A stretch of DNA of 7,715 nt, from assembly GCA_024405255.1 (NCBI GenBank), contig JAKSOY010000216.1, positions 1 to 7,715 on the forward strand. The letters are read 5' to 3'. A program made the position numbers and the translations under genes. Positions 1-7,162 of this stretch are shown piece by piece. The notes below the pieces were generated by a model. That model was given only the letters and a program-made list of their open reading frames with translations. It was not told where the DNA came from and ran no database searches. The DNA is from Kiritimatiellia bacterium (GTDB lineage Bacteria > Verrucomicrobiota > Kiritimatiellia > RFP12 > UBA1067). How positions within the stretch are numbered: position 1 is the stretch's first letter; each line of letters opens with the position of its first letter.

Positions 1-49
1 CAGACTACGAATCTGAGGGTTGTAGGTTCGACTCCTGTCAGGCCCGCCA
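1..49 (+). tRNA. tRNA-Arg(ACG), 3' part, cut by the left edge
   Basis: The window opens inside the anticodon stem. The visible stem CAGA/TCTG encloses the seven-base loop CTACGAA, giving anticodon ACG (arginine CGN codons; A34 is normally converted to inosine by TadA). A TpsiC arm follows (GTAGG, loop TTCGACT, CCTGT), then the 3' acceptor strand CAGGCCC, discriminator G and an encoded CCA at 47-49. The D arm and 5' acceptor strand lie outside the window. Only 18 bases separate it from the next tRNA, so the two are probably cut from one precursor. Confidence 0.9.
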
Positions 50-67
50 TTCCGGAGAACACCAGAT

Positions 68-144
<77 letters not shown>

Positions 145-158
145 ATTTTTAAAAACTT

Positions 159-404
159 ATGGCAAAAGAAGACGACAGCGCAATCGAAGTGACCGGCACC
201 GTAATCAAGGTTTTGCCGGCAACTATGTATAAAGTCCAGCTCGACAACGGGCATGAAGTGCTCGCGCATATTTCGGGCAAGATGCGTAAGTTTTTCATCA
301 AGATCGCGATTGGCGACAAGGTGACGGTTGAGATTTCGCCGTATGACCTTGGCAAGGGTCGCATCACGTACCGTCACAAAGAGGCCCCGCGCCCGCAGGC
401 GTGA
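159..404 (+). CDS. infA: Translation initiation factor IF-1
   Basis: IF-1 binds the ribosomal A site during initiation and helps IF-2 and IF-3 select initiator tRNA. The 81-residue product is a single S1/OB-fold domain. It starts MAKED and carries the family landmarks [15 protein letters not shown] (about 30-44), [13 protein letters not shown] (52-64) and [10 protein letters not shown] (65-74). It is about nine residues longer than E. coli IF-1 because of a short Pro-rich tail (EAPRPQA). The start at 159 is fixed by homology to the MAKED N-terminus, but the AT-rich leader has no Shine-Dalgarno sequence. The gene follows tRNA-fMet by 14 bases and precedes uup by 7, away from ribosomal protein genes. 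It could be the only copy or a second infA paralogue; this window cannot tell. Confidence 0.96.
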   Translation: MAKEDDSAIEVTGTVIKVLPATMYKVQLDNGHEVLAHISGKMRKFFIKIAIGDKVTVEISPYDLGKGRITYRHKEAPRPQA

Positions 405-411
405 GGATTCC

Positions 412-2181
412 GTGTCTCGGCATCTCCTTTCATTGCATGACGTCACCCTCGCTTTCGGGGGTGATTCTGTTTTGGAGAATGTGTCGCTCAACATCGAGAG
501 CGGCATGCGGGCGTGTGTTACAGGACGGAACGGCGAAGGCAAGTCGACGCTGCTGAAGGTGATTGCGGGGCGTCTGGAGCCGGATCTGGGAGAAATCATT
601 CGTGCACCGGGGCTCAAGGTCGCGTTTCTTGAGCAGGAAGTGCCGAGCGACCGACCGGGGACCGTACGAGAAATCGCCGGTAACGACAAGTTCATTTCGC
701 AGATGGGGCTTTCGCCCGACACGGTGTTCAACACGCTGTCGGGCGGGATGCGTCGACGCGTGCTGCTGGCGCGTGTGTTTGCGGAAGAGCCGGATCTCGT
801 GCTGTTGGACGAGCCGACAAACCATCTCGACATTCCGTCCATTGAATGGCTGGAGAGTTTCATCCGCCGCCAGACCGAGACGGCGTTCCTGTTCGTCACG
901 CATGACCGTGCCTTTTTGAAGGCGGTGGCCACCTATGTCTATGACCTAGACCGCGGCCAGCTCGCGGGCTGGAACTGCGACTATCGCACGTTCCTTCAGC
1001 GCAAGGCCGATCTGCAGGCGGACGAAGCGGCGCTCTGGGAGAAGAAGGCGAAGAAACTCGCGCAGGAAGAGGCGTGGATCCGGCAAGGAGTGAAGGCGCG
1101 TCGTACGCGTAATCAGGGACGCGTCGAGGCGTTGCGCCAGTTGCGGCTTGAATTTGCGAATCGTCGTACGGCCGTGGGCACGACGCAGCTCAAGATCGAC
1201 ACGGCGGCGGCTTCGGGCGATCGTGTGATCAAGATCGAGGATGTGTCCTTCAGCTATGCCGACGACGCGTCGGCGATCATCCGGAATTTCACCTCGGACA
1301 TCCTTCGGGGCGAACGCATCGGCGTGGTGGGGTCGAACGGCACGGGCAAGACGACGCTGCTCAAGATTCTCACGGGGGCGCTCGCGCCGACAACGGGCAC
1401 GGTAACGATGGGCACGCGCATCGAGATGGCCTTCTTTGATCAGCTGCATGCGCAGCTCAATCCTGAACTGACGGTGAAGGAGAGCGTGGCGCTTGGTCGC
1501 GACGTGGTGACCGTGGGCGGGGTGCAGAAGCACGTCTATGGCTATCTGCAGGACTTCCTCTTTACGCCGGAGCGTTCGCGCACGCCTGTGAAGGCGCTGT
1601 CGGGGGGCGAAAAGGCGCGTCTGCTGCTGGCCAAGCTCTTTCTCAAGCCGTCCAATCTGCTCGTGATGGACGAACCCACCAACGATCTCGACGTGGAGAC
1701 GCTTGAACTGCTGGAAGAGCAGCTGCTCAACTACAAGGGCACGTTGCTCGTCGTTTCGCACGACCGTGCGTTTCTGGACAATGTCGTCACCTCCACCTAT
1801 GTGCTGGCGGGCGATGGCGAAGTGCGCACGTGCGCCGGCGGGTATGCCGAGGCCGCGAAGCTGCTGCAGCAGATCAAGGACGCGGAAAAGTCCGCACGGG
1901 CACGCGCCGAGGCGGCGCAGGCGCCTGCGGCGGTGACGGTAGAAAAGAGCGCGCCGCGCAAACTGTCCTACAAGGAAATGCGCGAACTCGAGTCCTTGCC
2001 GGACACGATGGCGGCGCTTGAGGCGGAGATCGCGGCAATCGAGACCGCGCTCGCCGATCCGACCATCTATGCGAAGGACAACGCGCGGGCGATGTCCCTG
2101 ACGACGCGTCTGCCCGTGGCACGTGAAGAACTTGACGCGGCCGAAACACGGTGGCTTGAATTGTCCGAGCGCGCGTCGTAA
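412..2181 (+). CDS. uup: ABC-F family ATPase, Uup type
   Basis: This soluble twin-cassette ATPase (589 residues, no membrane segments) belongs to the ABC-F group, which acts at the ribosomal E site rather than in transport. Cassette 1 has Walker A GRNGEGKST (38-46), signature LSGG (109-112), Walker B with catalytic Glu134 in DEPTNHLD, and switch THDRAF. Cassette 2 has Walker A GSNGTGKTT (307-315), signature LSGGEK (396-401), catalytic Glu421 in DEPTNDLD, and SHDRAF. A charged helical linker between them corresponds to the P-site tRNA interaction region. The C-terminal tail from about 516 (RKLSYKEMRELESLP, then a coiled coil) is the Uup hallmark, separating it from EttA and resistance ABC-F proteins. 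The GTG start at 412 is chosen because GAGG (403-406) sits five bases upstream; an earlier in-frame opening would overlap infA. ispF follows after 17 bases. Confidence 0.92.
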   Translation: MSRHLLSLHDVTLAFGGDSVLENVSLNIESGMRACVTGRNGEGKSTLLKVIAGRLEPDLGEIIRAPGLKVAFLEQEVPSDRPGTVREIAGNDKFISQMGLSPDTVFNTLSGGMRRRVLLARVFAEEPDLVLLDEPTNHLDIPSIEWLESFIRRQTETAFLFVTHDRAFLKAVATYVYDLDRGQLAGWNCDYRTFLQRKADLQADEAALWEKKAKKLAQEEAWIRQGVKARRTRNQGRVEALRQLRLEFANRRTAVGTTQLKIDTAAASGDRVIKIEDVSFSYADDASAIIRNFTSDILRGERIGVVGSNGTGKTTLLKILTGALAPTTGTVTMGTRIEMAFFDQLHAQLNPELTVKESVALGRDVVTVGGVQKHVYGYLQDFLFTPERSRTPVKALSGGEKARLLLAKLFLKPSNLLVMDEPTNDLDVETLELLEEQLLNYKGTLLVVSHDRAFLDNVVTSTYVLAGDGEVRTCAGGYAEAAKLLQQIKDAEKSARARAEAAQAPAAVTVEKSAPRKLSYKEMRELESLPDTMAALEAEIAAIETALADPTIYAKDNARAMSLTTRLPVAREELDAAETRWLELSERAS

Positions 2182-2198
2182 ACGGTTCGGAGGCTGTT

Positions 2199-2678
2199 AT
2201 GCGCATTGGATACGGCTATGATTCGCATCGGTTCGAAGAAGGGCGCCCCCTTTATCTTGGCGGCGTGCTGTTGCCGGGCGAAACGGGACTCAAAGGCCAT
2301 TCGGACGCCGACGTGCTGATCCATGCCGTGATCGATGCGCTTCTCGGTGCGATCGCCCATGGCGATATCGGGTCCCACTTCCCGGATACGGACGACCGCT
2401 GGAAGGGCGCCGATTCGGCGAAACTGCTGGTCTCCGTGGTGGACGAAGTGCGGACGGCCGGTTTTCAGGTGGAGAACATCGATGCCACCGTCATCTGCGA
2501 ACGACCGAAACTGCGTCCGCATGTAGACGCGATTCGTACGCGTCTGGCGGAGTTGCTGCGGGTCGACATTTCGCGCGTTTCGGTCAAGGGCAAGACGAAC
2601 GAGAAGATGGACGACGTCGGTGCGGGCGTGGGCATCGAGGTCCATTGCGCGGCGCTGTTGTCGAATTTTAACGTTTGA
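2199..2678 (+). CDS. ispF: 2-C-methyl-D-erythritol 2,4-cyclodiphosphate synthase
   Basis: IspF cyclises CDP-methylerythritol 2-phosphate to MEcPP, releasing CMP, in the non-mevalonate (MEP) isoprenoid pathway in the cytosol. The 159-residue length is normal. The metal-binding set is intact: Asp8 and His10 in GYDSH, and His42 in GHSDADVLIHA. The GDIGSHFPDTD segment (55-65) and the C-terminal KTNEKMDDVGAGVGIEVHC region also match the family. GGAGG at 2189-2193, five bases before ATG, supports the start. The DSHRF-type N-terminus differs from the DVHxL or DVHAF form of many proteobacterial IspF proteins. ispD, its partner in many genomes, is not adjacent. Only 17 bases follow uup, so it is probably co-transcribed with uup. 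Confidence 0.97.
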   Translation: MRIGYGYDSHRFEEGRPLYLGGVLLPGETGLKGHSDADVLIHAVIDALLGAIAHGDIGSHFPDTDDRWKGADSAKLLVSVVDEVRTAGFQVENIDATVICERPKLRPHVDAIRTRLAELLRVDISRVSVKGKTNEKMDDVGAGVGIEVHCAALLSNFNV

Positions 2679-2702
2679 TTTTCCACGTTTTACTTTTAAC
2701 TC

Positions 2703-2731
2703 TTTCAATCTACCGTCTTTTTTGGTACAAT
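2703..2731 (+). promoter_or_regulatory. Putative sigma70-type promoter for the CAT tRNA and porin
   Basis: A good -10 box, TACAAT (2726-2731), lies 17 bases after a weak -35 match, TTTCAA (2703-2708), in an AT-rich stretch between ispF and the tRNA. Transcription would start near 2737-2740, leaving a leader of about ten bases before the tRNA, which suits a tRNA promoter. No intrinsic terminator is visible before the porin, so the promoter may serve both genes. The -35 box is the weak part of the call. Confidence 0.6.
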
Positions 2732-2747
2732 ACACACCTCTATTTTC

Positions 2748-2824
2748 GGACCCGTAGCTCAGTTGGTCAGAGCTGGGGACTCATAATCCCTAGGTCCTGG
2801 GTTCAAGTCCCGGCGGGTCCACCA
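2748..2824 (+). tRNA. CAT-anticodon tRNA, probably tRNA-Ile2 (lysidine type)
   Basis: A complete 77-base cloverleaf: acceptor GGACCCG/CGGGTCC, D arm GCTC/GAGC, anticodon stem GGGGA/TCCCT (G27-U43 at its base), loop CTCATAA, TpsiC stem CTGGG/CCCGG, discriminator A and encoded CCA. Positions 1 and 72 pair, so it is not an initiator. The CAT anticodon leaves elongator Met or the Ile tRNA whose C34 TilS converts to lysidine to read AUA. The acceptor has C4:G69 and C5:G68, reported as TilS recognition pairs in E. coli tRNA-Ile2, and the GACTCATAATC context also resembles tRNA-Ile2. Elongator Met remains possible. The porin starts 26 bases after CCA. Confidence 0.88.
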
Positions 2825-2835
2825 GATTTGAGTGG

Positions 2836-2841
2836 TAAGGA
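2836..2841 (+). promoter_or_regulatory. Shine-Dalgarno sequence that decides the porin start
   Basis: TAAGGA lies nine bases before the ATG at 2851 but directly against the in-frame ATG at 2842. Only the 2851 start has workable spacing, and it also gives a signal peptide that starts classically with MRK. Confidence 0.7.
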
Positions 2842-2850
2842 ATGAGTGAG

Positions 2851-4320
2851 ATGCGTAAGTTAGTGATTGCGCTCGGGTTCTGTGCGGGCCTGATCGTTTC
2901 TGCCGAGGCGGCGGAAGCGGCTGTCACGCAAGCCGATCTGCAGGCGTTGCGTGCGTTGATTGAACAGCAGAATGCGAAGATCGAGGCTCAGGCGAAGCGA
3001 ATCGCCGAGCTTGAGGGCAAGCAGCGGCAGCTCGAAGCGGCGCCGACGGGTGTGCGTGCGGTGACGCCGGGCGAAGGGTCCGAGACGAACGAGACGGGCC
3101 GGATCTGGAAGATGGGCGACGGGCGCAAGTTCTACCTGGCGGACCAGACGGCGAAGATCTTCAATCCGCTCACGAGCGCGGGACTTCAGTTCGAGCCGTA
3201 CGGGTATCTCGCGCTGGAGGCCGTCCACAATACGCGGGGCACGGACTATCCGATGTACACGGACTACGTGCGTCCGCGCAGCAACCGCAATGTGAAGAAC
3301 CACCACGGCGACCACACGTCCACGTTGAGCGTGAACGACTCGCTTCTCGGGTTCAAGCTCTTCACGGCGGAATCCTATAACGGGTGGAAGACCGGCGGAC
3401 AGTTCGAGTTCGACCTCGCAGGCGACGATGCCAACCACACCGACTTCCACGTGCGTCATCTCTATTGGACGCTCTCGCATGACACGGGATGGGAACTGCT
3501 GTTCGGTCAGACGTGGCACGTTTGGAAGATGGTTCAGCCGAGCGAAATCGACGGCGCGTGGATGGAGAACACGGGCTATCCGTATCGGCGCAGTCCGCAG
3601 CTCCGCTTGACGAAGAAGTGGGACTTCGATGACAACAGCTCGCTTGAAATCCGCGCGGGGCTCGTGAAGAACGGTCCGGGCATGGGCGGCGACCGCGACG
3701 AGGATGGTACGCAGGACAACGAGCAGAGCGGCTGGTGTCTGCTGGAAGGCGCGGTGGTCTACGATCGCAAGGCGTTCTGGGAAGACGATGACAAGCGCTG
3801 GCTTATCGGTCTCGGCGGCCAGTACGGACGCGACAAGAGCCGCCGTTGGGATGCGGACGAGGAGGCGTATCTGGGGCAGAGCGACGAGTACGACAGCGAC
3901 ATGGTCATGGTCGCGGGTGCGTTGCCGTTCGGCAAGTTCACGCTCACGGGTCAGCTCTTCGCGGGTGAGAACCTCGGCGGCGTGCAGGCGGGTATTGGCC
4001 AGAAGGTCGGCTTCAAGGATCCGACGCGCAAGGGACGCGAGGTCTCCACGATCGGCGGCTTCCTCGACTTGAACTATGCGTTGAACGACACCTGGTCGTT
4101 TGCGATCGGCTATGGTTTCGACGATCCGACTGACAGTGAAGCGAAGTACGACGGCGGCCGTCTCTACAACGACCGTGCGTACATCGACGCGTTCTATCAG
4201 TTCAATGCCAACTTGCACTTCGGTCTCGAGTACGCCTACCTCACGACACAGTACAACGAGGCGTTCGGTGCCGATGCCGACGATCACCGGTTCCAGTTCT
4301 CGGTCTGGTACGATTTCTAA
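2851..4320 (+). CDS. Porin-like outer-membrane beta-barrel protein with N-terminal coiled coil
   Basis: Predicted to form an outer-membrane channel for small solutes; the substrate is unknown. The 489 residues start with a type I signal peptide (MRKLVIALGF, cleavage near AEA at 18-23). Cys11 is preceded by Phe, so this is not a lipobox. Residues about 25-63 form a Gln/Glu/Lys/Leu-rich coiled coil, as in trimeric porins with a periplasmic stalk such as the DcaP type. From about 112 the chain alternates aromatic-rich strands with acidic loops and ends in a terminal Phe (VWYDF), the usual assembly signal for the BAM complex. Residues 281-289 fit a DxDxDGxxD calcium-loop pattern. The gene directly follows a tRNA and ends in a strong terminator. 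The barrel call is firm; the DcaP-like family assignment is tentative. Confidence 0.8.
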   Translation: MRKLVIALGFCAGLIVSAEAAEAAVTQADLQALRALIEQQNAKIEAQAKRIAELEGKQRQLEAAPTGVRAVTPGEGSETNETGRIWKMGDGRKFYLADQTAKIFNPLTSAGLQFEPYGYLALEAVHNTRGTDYPMYTDYVRPRSNRNVKNHHGDHTSTLSVNDSLLGFKLFTAESYNGWKTGGQFEFDLAGDDANHTDFHVRHLYWTLSHDTGWELLFGQTWHVWKMVQPSEIDGAWMENTGYPYRRSPQLRLTKKWDFDDNSSLEIRAGLVKNGPGMGGDRDEDGTQDNEQSGWCLLEGAVVYDRKAFWEDDDKRWLIGLGGQYGRDKSRRWDADEEAYLGQSDEYDSDMVMVAGALPFGKFTLTGQLFAGENLGGVQAGIGQKVGFKDPTRKGREVSTIGGFLDLNYALNDTWSFAIGYGFDDPTDSEAKYDGGRLYNDRAYIDAFYQFNANLHFGLEYAYLTTQYNEAFGADADDHRFQFSVWYDF

Positions 4321-4341
4321 TCGCTGCGACTGGAATTCCTG

Positions 4342-4380
4342 AAACGCCGTCGCCCTTCGGCGGCGGCGTTTTGACTTTTC
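4342..4380 (+). terminator. Intrinsic terminator after the porin gene
   Basis: A 12-13 bp GC-rich stem (left arm 4342-4354, right arm 4359-4371, one T-G wobble) closes on a CTTC loop. It is followed by a T-rich tail, interrupted at 4373-4375. It sits 21 bases after the porin stop and should end the tRNA-porin transcript. Confidence 0.88.
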
Positions 4381-4400
4381 GCCAACATCAATCATTCAAT
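4371..4400 (+). promoter_or_regulatory. Putative sigma70 promoter for the NSS-folE-phosphatase unit
   Basis: TTGACT (4371-4376, five of six consensus bases) and TTCAAT (4395-4400, four of six) are 18 bases apart. The -35 box begins at the last base of the terminator stem and runs into its T tail. Transcription would start about 4407-4409, leaving only about 7-9 bases before the symporter ATG. Confidence 0.5.
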
Positions 4401-4403
4401 CAA
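4388..4403 (+). repeat. Tandem 8-base repeat inside the promoter
   Basis: TCAATCAT is followed immediately by TCAATCAA (seven of eight bases identical). The pair covers the end of the promoter spacer and the -10 region. It could be a regulator site or slippage, and its short length makes chance possible. Confidence 0.5.
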
Positions 4404-4415
4404 TACGCATTTCCC

Positions 4416-5870
4416 ATGGAACAGAAACGAGCATCTTGGTCGGGCCAGTTGGCCTTTGTTTTGGCAGCGGCGGCTTCCGCCATCGGTCTGGGCAACCTCT
4501 GGCGCTTCCCTTATCTTGCGGCACAATACGGTGGCGGTACTTTCATTCTCGTCTACCTCTGTCTTGTGGTGACGCTTGGCTTCACATTGATGCTCACGGA
4601 AATCGCGATTGGACGCAAGACGGCGCAGAGTCCGCTCACGGCCTATTCCAAGCTTCATCGCGGATGGGGATTCCTCGGGTTGCTCGGTACGATCATTCCG
4701 CTTTTGATCGTGCCGTACTACTGCGTGATCGGCGGCTGGGTGCTGAAATACTTCGTCACCTACGTGCAGATGGCGCTGGGAGGTGCCGTGCCGGTTCAGT
4801 TGGCGGGTGACGCGGCGCAAGCCGGCGACTTCTTCACGGCCTTCACTTCGGCGCCGTTTGCGCCGTTTGCCTACGGGACGATCTTTGTGATGGCCTGTGC
4901 GGTGGTGATCGTACTGGGCGTGAAGAATGGTATCGAGAAGTCGAATCTGGTGATGATGCCGCTTTTGTTCCTGCTGGCCATTGCGATTTCGATCTATGTC
5001 ATCTTCCTGCCGGGCGCGGGCGACGGACTCAAGTACTACCTCATCCCGAGCATGGACTCGCTGAGCGTGACGACGGCGGACGGGAAGACGGTCTTTTCCA
5101 TTGCCCAGCTGGGCAAGACGATTCTCGGTGCCATGGGGCAGATGTTCTATTCGCTGTCGCTCGCGATGGGCATTATGATTACCTACGGTTCCTACATGCG
5201 CAAGGAGGACGCGATCGAGAAGTGCGTGCGCCGCATCGAGATATTCGATACGCTCATTGCCGTCATCGCCGGCTTGATGATCATTCCGGTCGTCTATCTG
5301 TTCGCGGTCAAGACGAATACGCCGATCAAGACGGCGATGGGGACGGGACCGGGATTGATGTTCGTCACGTTGCCGAAGGTGTTCGCGACGCTGGGCAAGG
5401 TTGGTCCGTGGCTCGGCGTGACATTCTTCGGGCTGGTGATTTTTGCGGCGCTCACATCGGCCATTTCGCTCTATGAAGCGTGCGTGGCGTCGGTGTGCGA
5501 CCTGCTGCATCTCGATCGCAAGGCGGCGACGTTCTTTACGGGTTCGGTCATTTGCTTCCTCGCCACGTTCTCGGCGCTTGGCTACGGCGCCTGGGGCGAT
5601 GTGAAGATCTTTGGACAGCAGTTCCTCGACTTCTTCGACTTCATCACCAATTCCGTGTTGATGCCGATTGTCGCGGCGCTCACCTGTATTTTCGTCGGTT
5701 GGGTGATGAAGCCCAAGATGATCGAAGATGAAGTTGAGGCGAATGGACACGTCTTCAAGGCGAAGATGCTCTACCGTTTTATGGTGAAGTATTTCGCGCC
5801 GCTTCTGGTGACGGCCATTCTCATTTCTGAAGTCTTCCGTTATTTCAAAATCTTCGGTTGGCAGATTTAA
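4416..5870 (+). CDS. NSS (SNF) family sodium-dependent amino-acid symporter
   Basis: An inner-membrane symporter of the neurotransmitter:sodium symporter family, which in bacteria imports amino acids with Na+ (LeuT, MhsT, TnaT, Tyt1). The 484 residues contain the diagnostic TM1 motif [11 protein letters not shown]. Ala22 and Asn27 align in number with the Na1 ligands of LeuT. The TM6 region has [12 protein letters not shown] and [11 protein letters not shown], matching GQxFFTLSLGFG and ITYxSYVRKD in LeuT. About eleven hydrophobic segments are visible, and the chain ends just after TM11, so TM12 is missing as in MhsT and Tyt1. The specificity cannot be read here. ATG 4416 is chosen because it places TM1 ten residues in; no Shine-Dalgarno sequence precedes it. 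folE follows after 14 bases. Confidence 0.94.
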   Translation: MEQKRASWSGQLAFVLAAAASAIGLGNLWRFPYLAAQYGGGTFILVYLCLVVTLGFTLMLTEIAIGRKTAQSPLTAYSKLHRGWGFLGLLGTIIPLLIVPYYCVIGGWVLKYFVTYVQMALGGAVPVQLAGDAAQAGDFFTAFTSAPFAPFAYGTIFVMACAVVIVLGVKNGIEKSNLVMMPLLFLLAIAISIYVIFLPGAGDGLKYYLIPSMDSLSVTTADGKTVFSIAQLGKTILGAMGQMFYSLSLAMGIMITYGSYMRKEDAIEKCVRRIEIFDTLIAVIAGLMIIPVVYLFAVKTNTPIKTAMGTGPGLMFVTLPKVFATLGKVGPWLGVTFFGLVIFAALTSAISLYEACVASVCDLLHLDRKAATFFTGSVICFLATFSALGYGAWGDVKIFGQQFLDFFDFITNSVLMPIVAALTCIFVGWVMKPKMIEDEVEANGHVFKAKMLYRFMVKYFAPLLVTAILISEVFRYFKIFGWQI

Positions 5871-5884
5871 GCGAGAGGGACAAA

Positions 5885-6466
5885 ATGGGCGCAATGAAGA
5901 AAAGTACAGAACCGAACGAGGCTCGGATCGCCGAGCTGGTGCGTCAGTTGCTCGTCGAGCTGGGGGAGGACCCCACGCGCGACGGACTCGTCAAGACGCC
6001 GCAGCGGGTCGCCAAGTCGCTGGCGTTTCTCACGCGCGGCTACCGCCAGACGCCGCGCGGCGTACTGAACAACGCCATCTTCGATGCGGGCGCGAACCAC
6101 ATGGTCGTGCTGCGCAACATTGAAGTCTATTCGTTGTGTGAACACCACATGCTGCCGTTCTACGGGAGCTGCGCGGTTGGCTACATCGCGAAGAGCAAGG
6201 TGCTCGGCGTTTCCAAGATCGCCCGCATCGTGGACTGTTTTGCGCGCCGCCTCCAGATTCAGGAACGCCTCACGGAGCAGGTTGCGGAAGCGATTCAGGA
6301 AGTGACAAAGGCCGAAGGCGTCGGCGTGGTGTTCAAGTGCCGCCACCTCTGCATGATGATGCGCGGTGTCGAGAAGCAGAATTCCGAGATGATCACGAGC
6401 GCCATGCTCGGGAGCTTCCGGGCGGACGAAAAGGTGCGCCAGGAATTCCTTTCGCTGATCAAGTAA
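5885..6466 (+). CDS. folE: GTP cyclohydrolase I (type IA)
   Basis: FolE converts GTP to 7,8-dihydroneopterin triphosphate plus formate, the first step to folate and also used for queuosine and biopterin. The 193 residues are about 30 shorter than E. coli FolE, mainly at the N-terminus, as in many bacterial homologues. The zinc site is complete: Cys85 and His88 in [10 protein letters not shown], and Cys156 in [10 protein letters not shown]. His87 and His154 match E. coli His112 and His179. The segments [18 protein letters not shown] and [12 protein letters not shown] are typical of the family. ATG 5885 is preceded at six bases by the GAGG of GAGAGGGA; an upstream in-frame opening overlaps the symporter. 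The gene lies 14 bases after the symporter and 12 before the phosphatase, suggesting one operon. Confidence 0.97.
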   Translation: MGAMKKSTEPNEARIAELVRQLLVELGEDPTRDGLVKTPQRVAKSLAFLTRGYRQTPRGVLNNAIFDAGANHMVVLRNIEVYSLCEHHMLPFYGSCAVGYIAKSKVLGVSKIARIVDCFARRLQIQERLTEQVAEAIQEVTKAEGVGVVFKCRHLCMMMRGVEKQNSEMITSAMLGSFRADEKVRQEFLSLIK

Positions 6467-6478
6467 CGGGACGAAGCG

Positions 6479-7159
6479 ATGCCGAACGGTTTGCCTGCAG
6501 TTCCCGTGGCCGTCGAGGAGACGCTGGCCGACATGCGCGCCGAACTCGATGCCGGTGCGCGCGTGCTGTTGATGGTGCGTCATGCGGAGCGTCCGCACAT
6601 GGACCACGACGACCCCACGTTCTGTGAGACGCTGCCGCTCACCCCGGCTGGGATACGGATGGCCGAAGATTTTGGAACGGAATTCAAGGCCTATCGGAAC
6701 GATGTGCAGTTCCTGTCGAGTCCGCTTTTGCGGACGCGCCAGACGGCCGCCGGCATTGCACGTGGCATGGGACTCCCTGACGACGGGATTCCGGTAGACG
6801 ATACGCTCGGCAATTCGACACCGTATTTCGCCGACCAGCATGCGGTCTTCGAACTCTTTCGTGACGGACATTTCTTCGACAAGATCTTCACCTATTTTGC
6901 GACGGCGCGTCAAATCGGATTCGCCGATCTCTATGCAGCAACAGAACAGCTGGAGGCATTTGTGCTCGCACAGTTCACGGCGCGTTTAGGTGTGTTCACC
7001 ACGCACGATCTTTATAACGCGGCGTTCCTCTTTGCGAAGAAGGTGGTGCCGCAGTTCACGGAAGCGAACTGGGTGCGCTTCCTCGATTGTGCCGCCATCG
7101 TGCTGCGTCCTGACGGGACGCGCCGCTATGCGTTCGTGCGTTCCAACATTTTCCCTTGA
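6479..7159 (+). CDS. Histidine phosphatase superfamily protein
   Basis: A phosphoglycerate-mutase-like fold that uses a phosphohistidine intermediate; the substrate is unknown. In 226 residues the hallmark RHxE appears as VRHAERP (Arg34, catalytic His35, Glu37). The second phosphate-binding segment is SSPLLRTRQTA (80-90), and the late active-site His is probably His176 in FTTHDLYN, where many members have SHGG. No signal peptide or membrane helix is seen, so it is probably cytosolic. The start is preceded by a modest GGGA at 6468-6471, seven bases away. Position right after folE invites a role in dephosphorylating a pterin product, but the family also covers SixA, CobC and sugar phosphatases, so the substrate stays open. 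Confidence 0.85.
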   Translation: MPNGLPAVPVAVEETLADMRAELDAGARVLLMVRHAERPHMDHDDPTFCETLPLTPAGIRMAEDFGTEFKAYRNDVQFLSSPLLRTRQTAAGIARGMGLPDDGIPVDDTLGNSTPYFADQHAVFELFRDGHFFDKIFTYFATARQIGFADLYAATEQLEAFVLAQFTARLGVFTTHDLYNAAFLFAKKVVPQFTEANWVRFLDCAAIVLRPDGTRRYAFVRSNIFP

Positions 7160-7162
7160 GGC

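Noticed and set aside
145..158. T run after tRNA-fMet as an intrinsic terminator
   Set aside because: No hairpin precedes it other than the tRNA itself, and infA follows immediately on the same strand.
328..411. Upstream extension of uup overlapping infA
   Set aside because: The extra 28 residues are Arg-rich, lie over infA in another frame and are not part of the ABC-F family. The GTG at 412 has GAGG at the right distance.
2842..2850. ATG at 2842 as the porin start
   Set aside because: TAAGGA abuts it with no spacing, and the extra MSE in front of MRK weakens a typical signal peptide.
2860..4395. Very long open frame on the - strand opposite the porin gene
   Set aside because: The antisense product is dominated by Arg, Val, Leu, Glu and Ala, has no recognisable motif, and mirrors the GC-biased codons of the porin, which has a signal peptide, ribosome site and terminal Phe.
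4392..5894. 500-residue open frame on the - strand opposite the symporter
   Set aside because: The product is rich in Arg, His and Glu without any domain, and the + strand carries an unmistakable NSS transporter. It is a codon-bias shadow, as are the other antisense frames opposite folE and uup.
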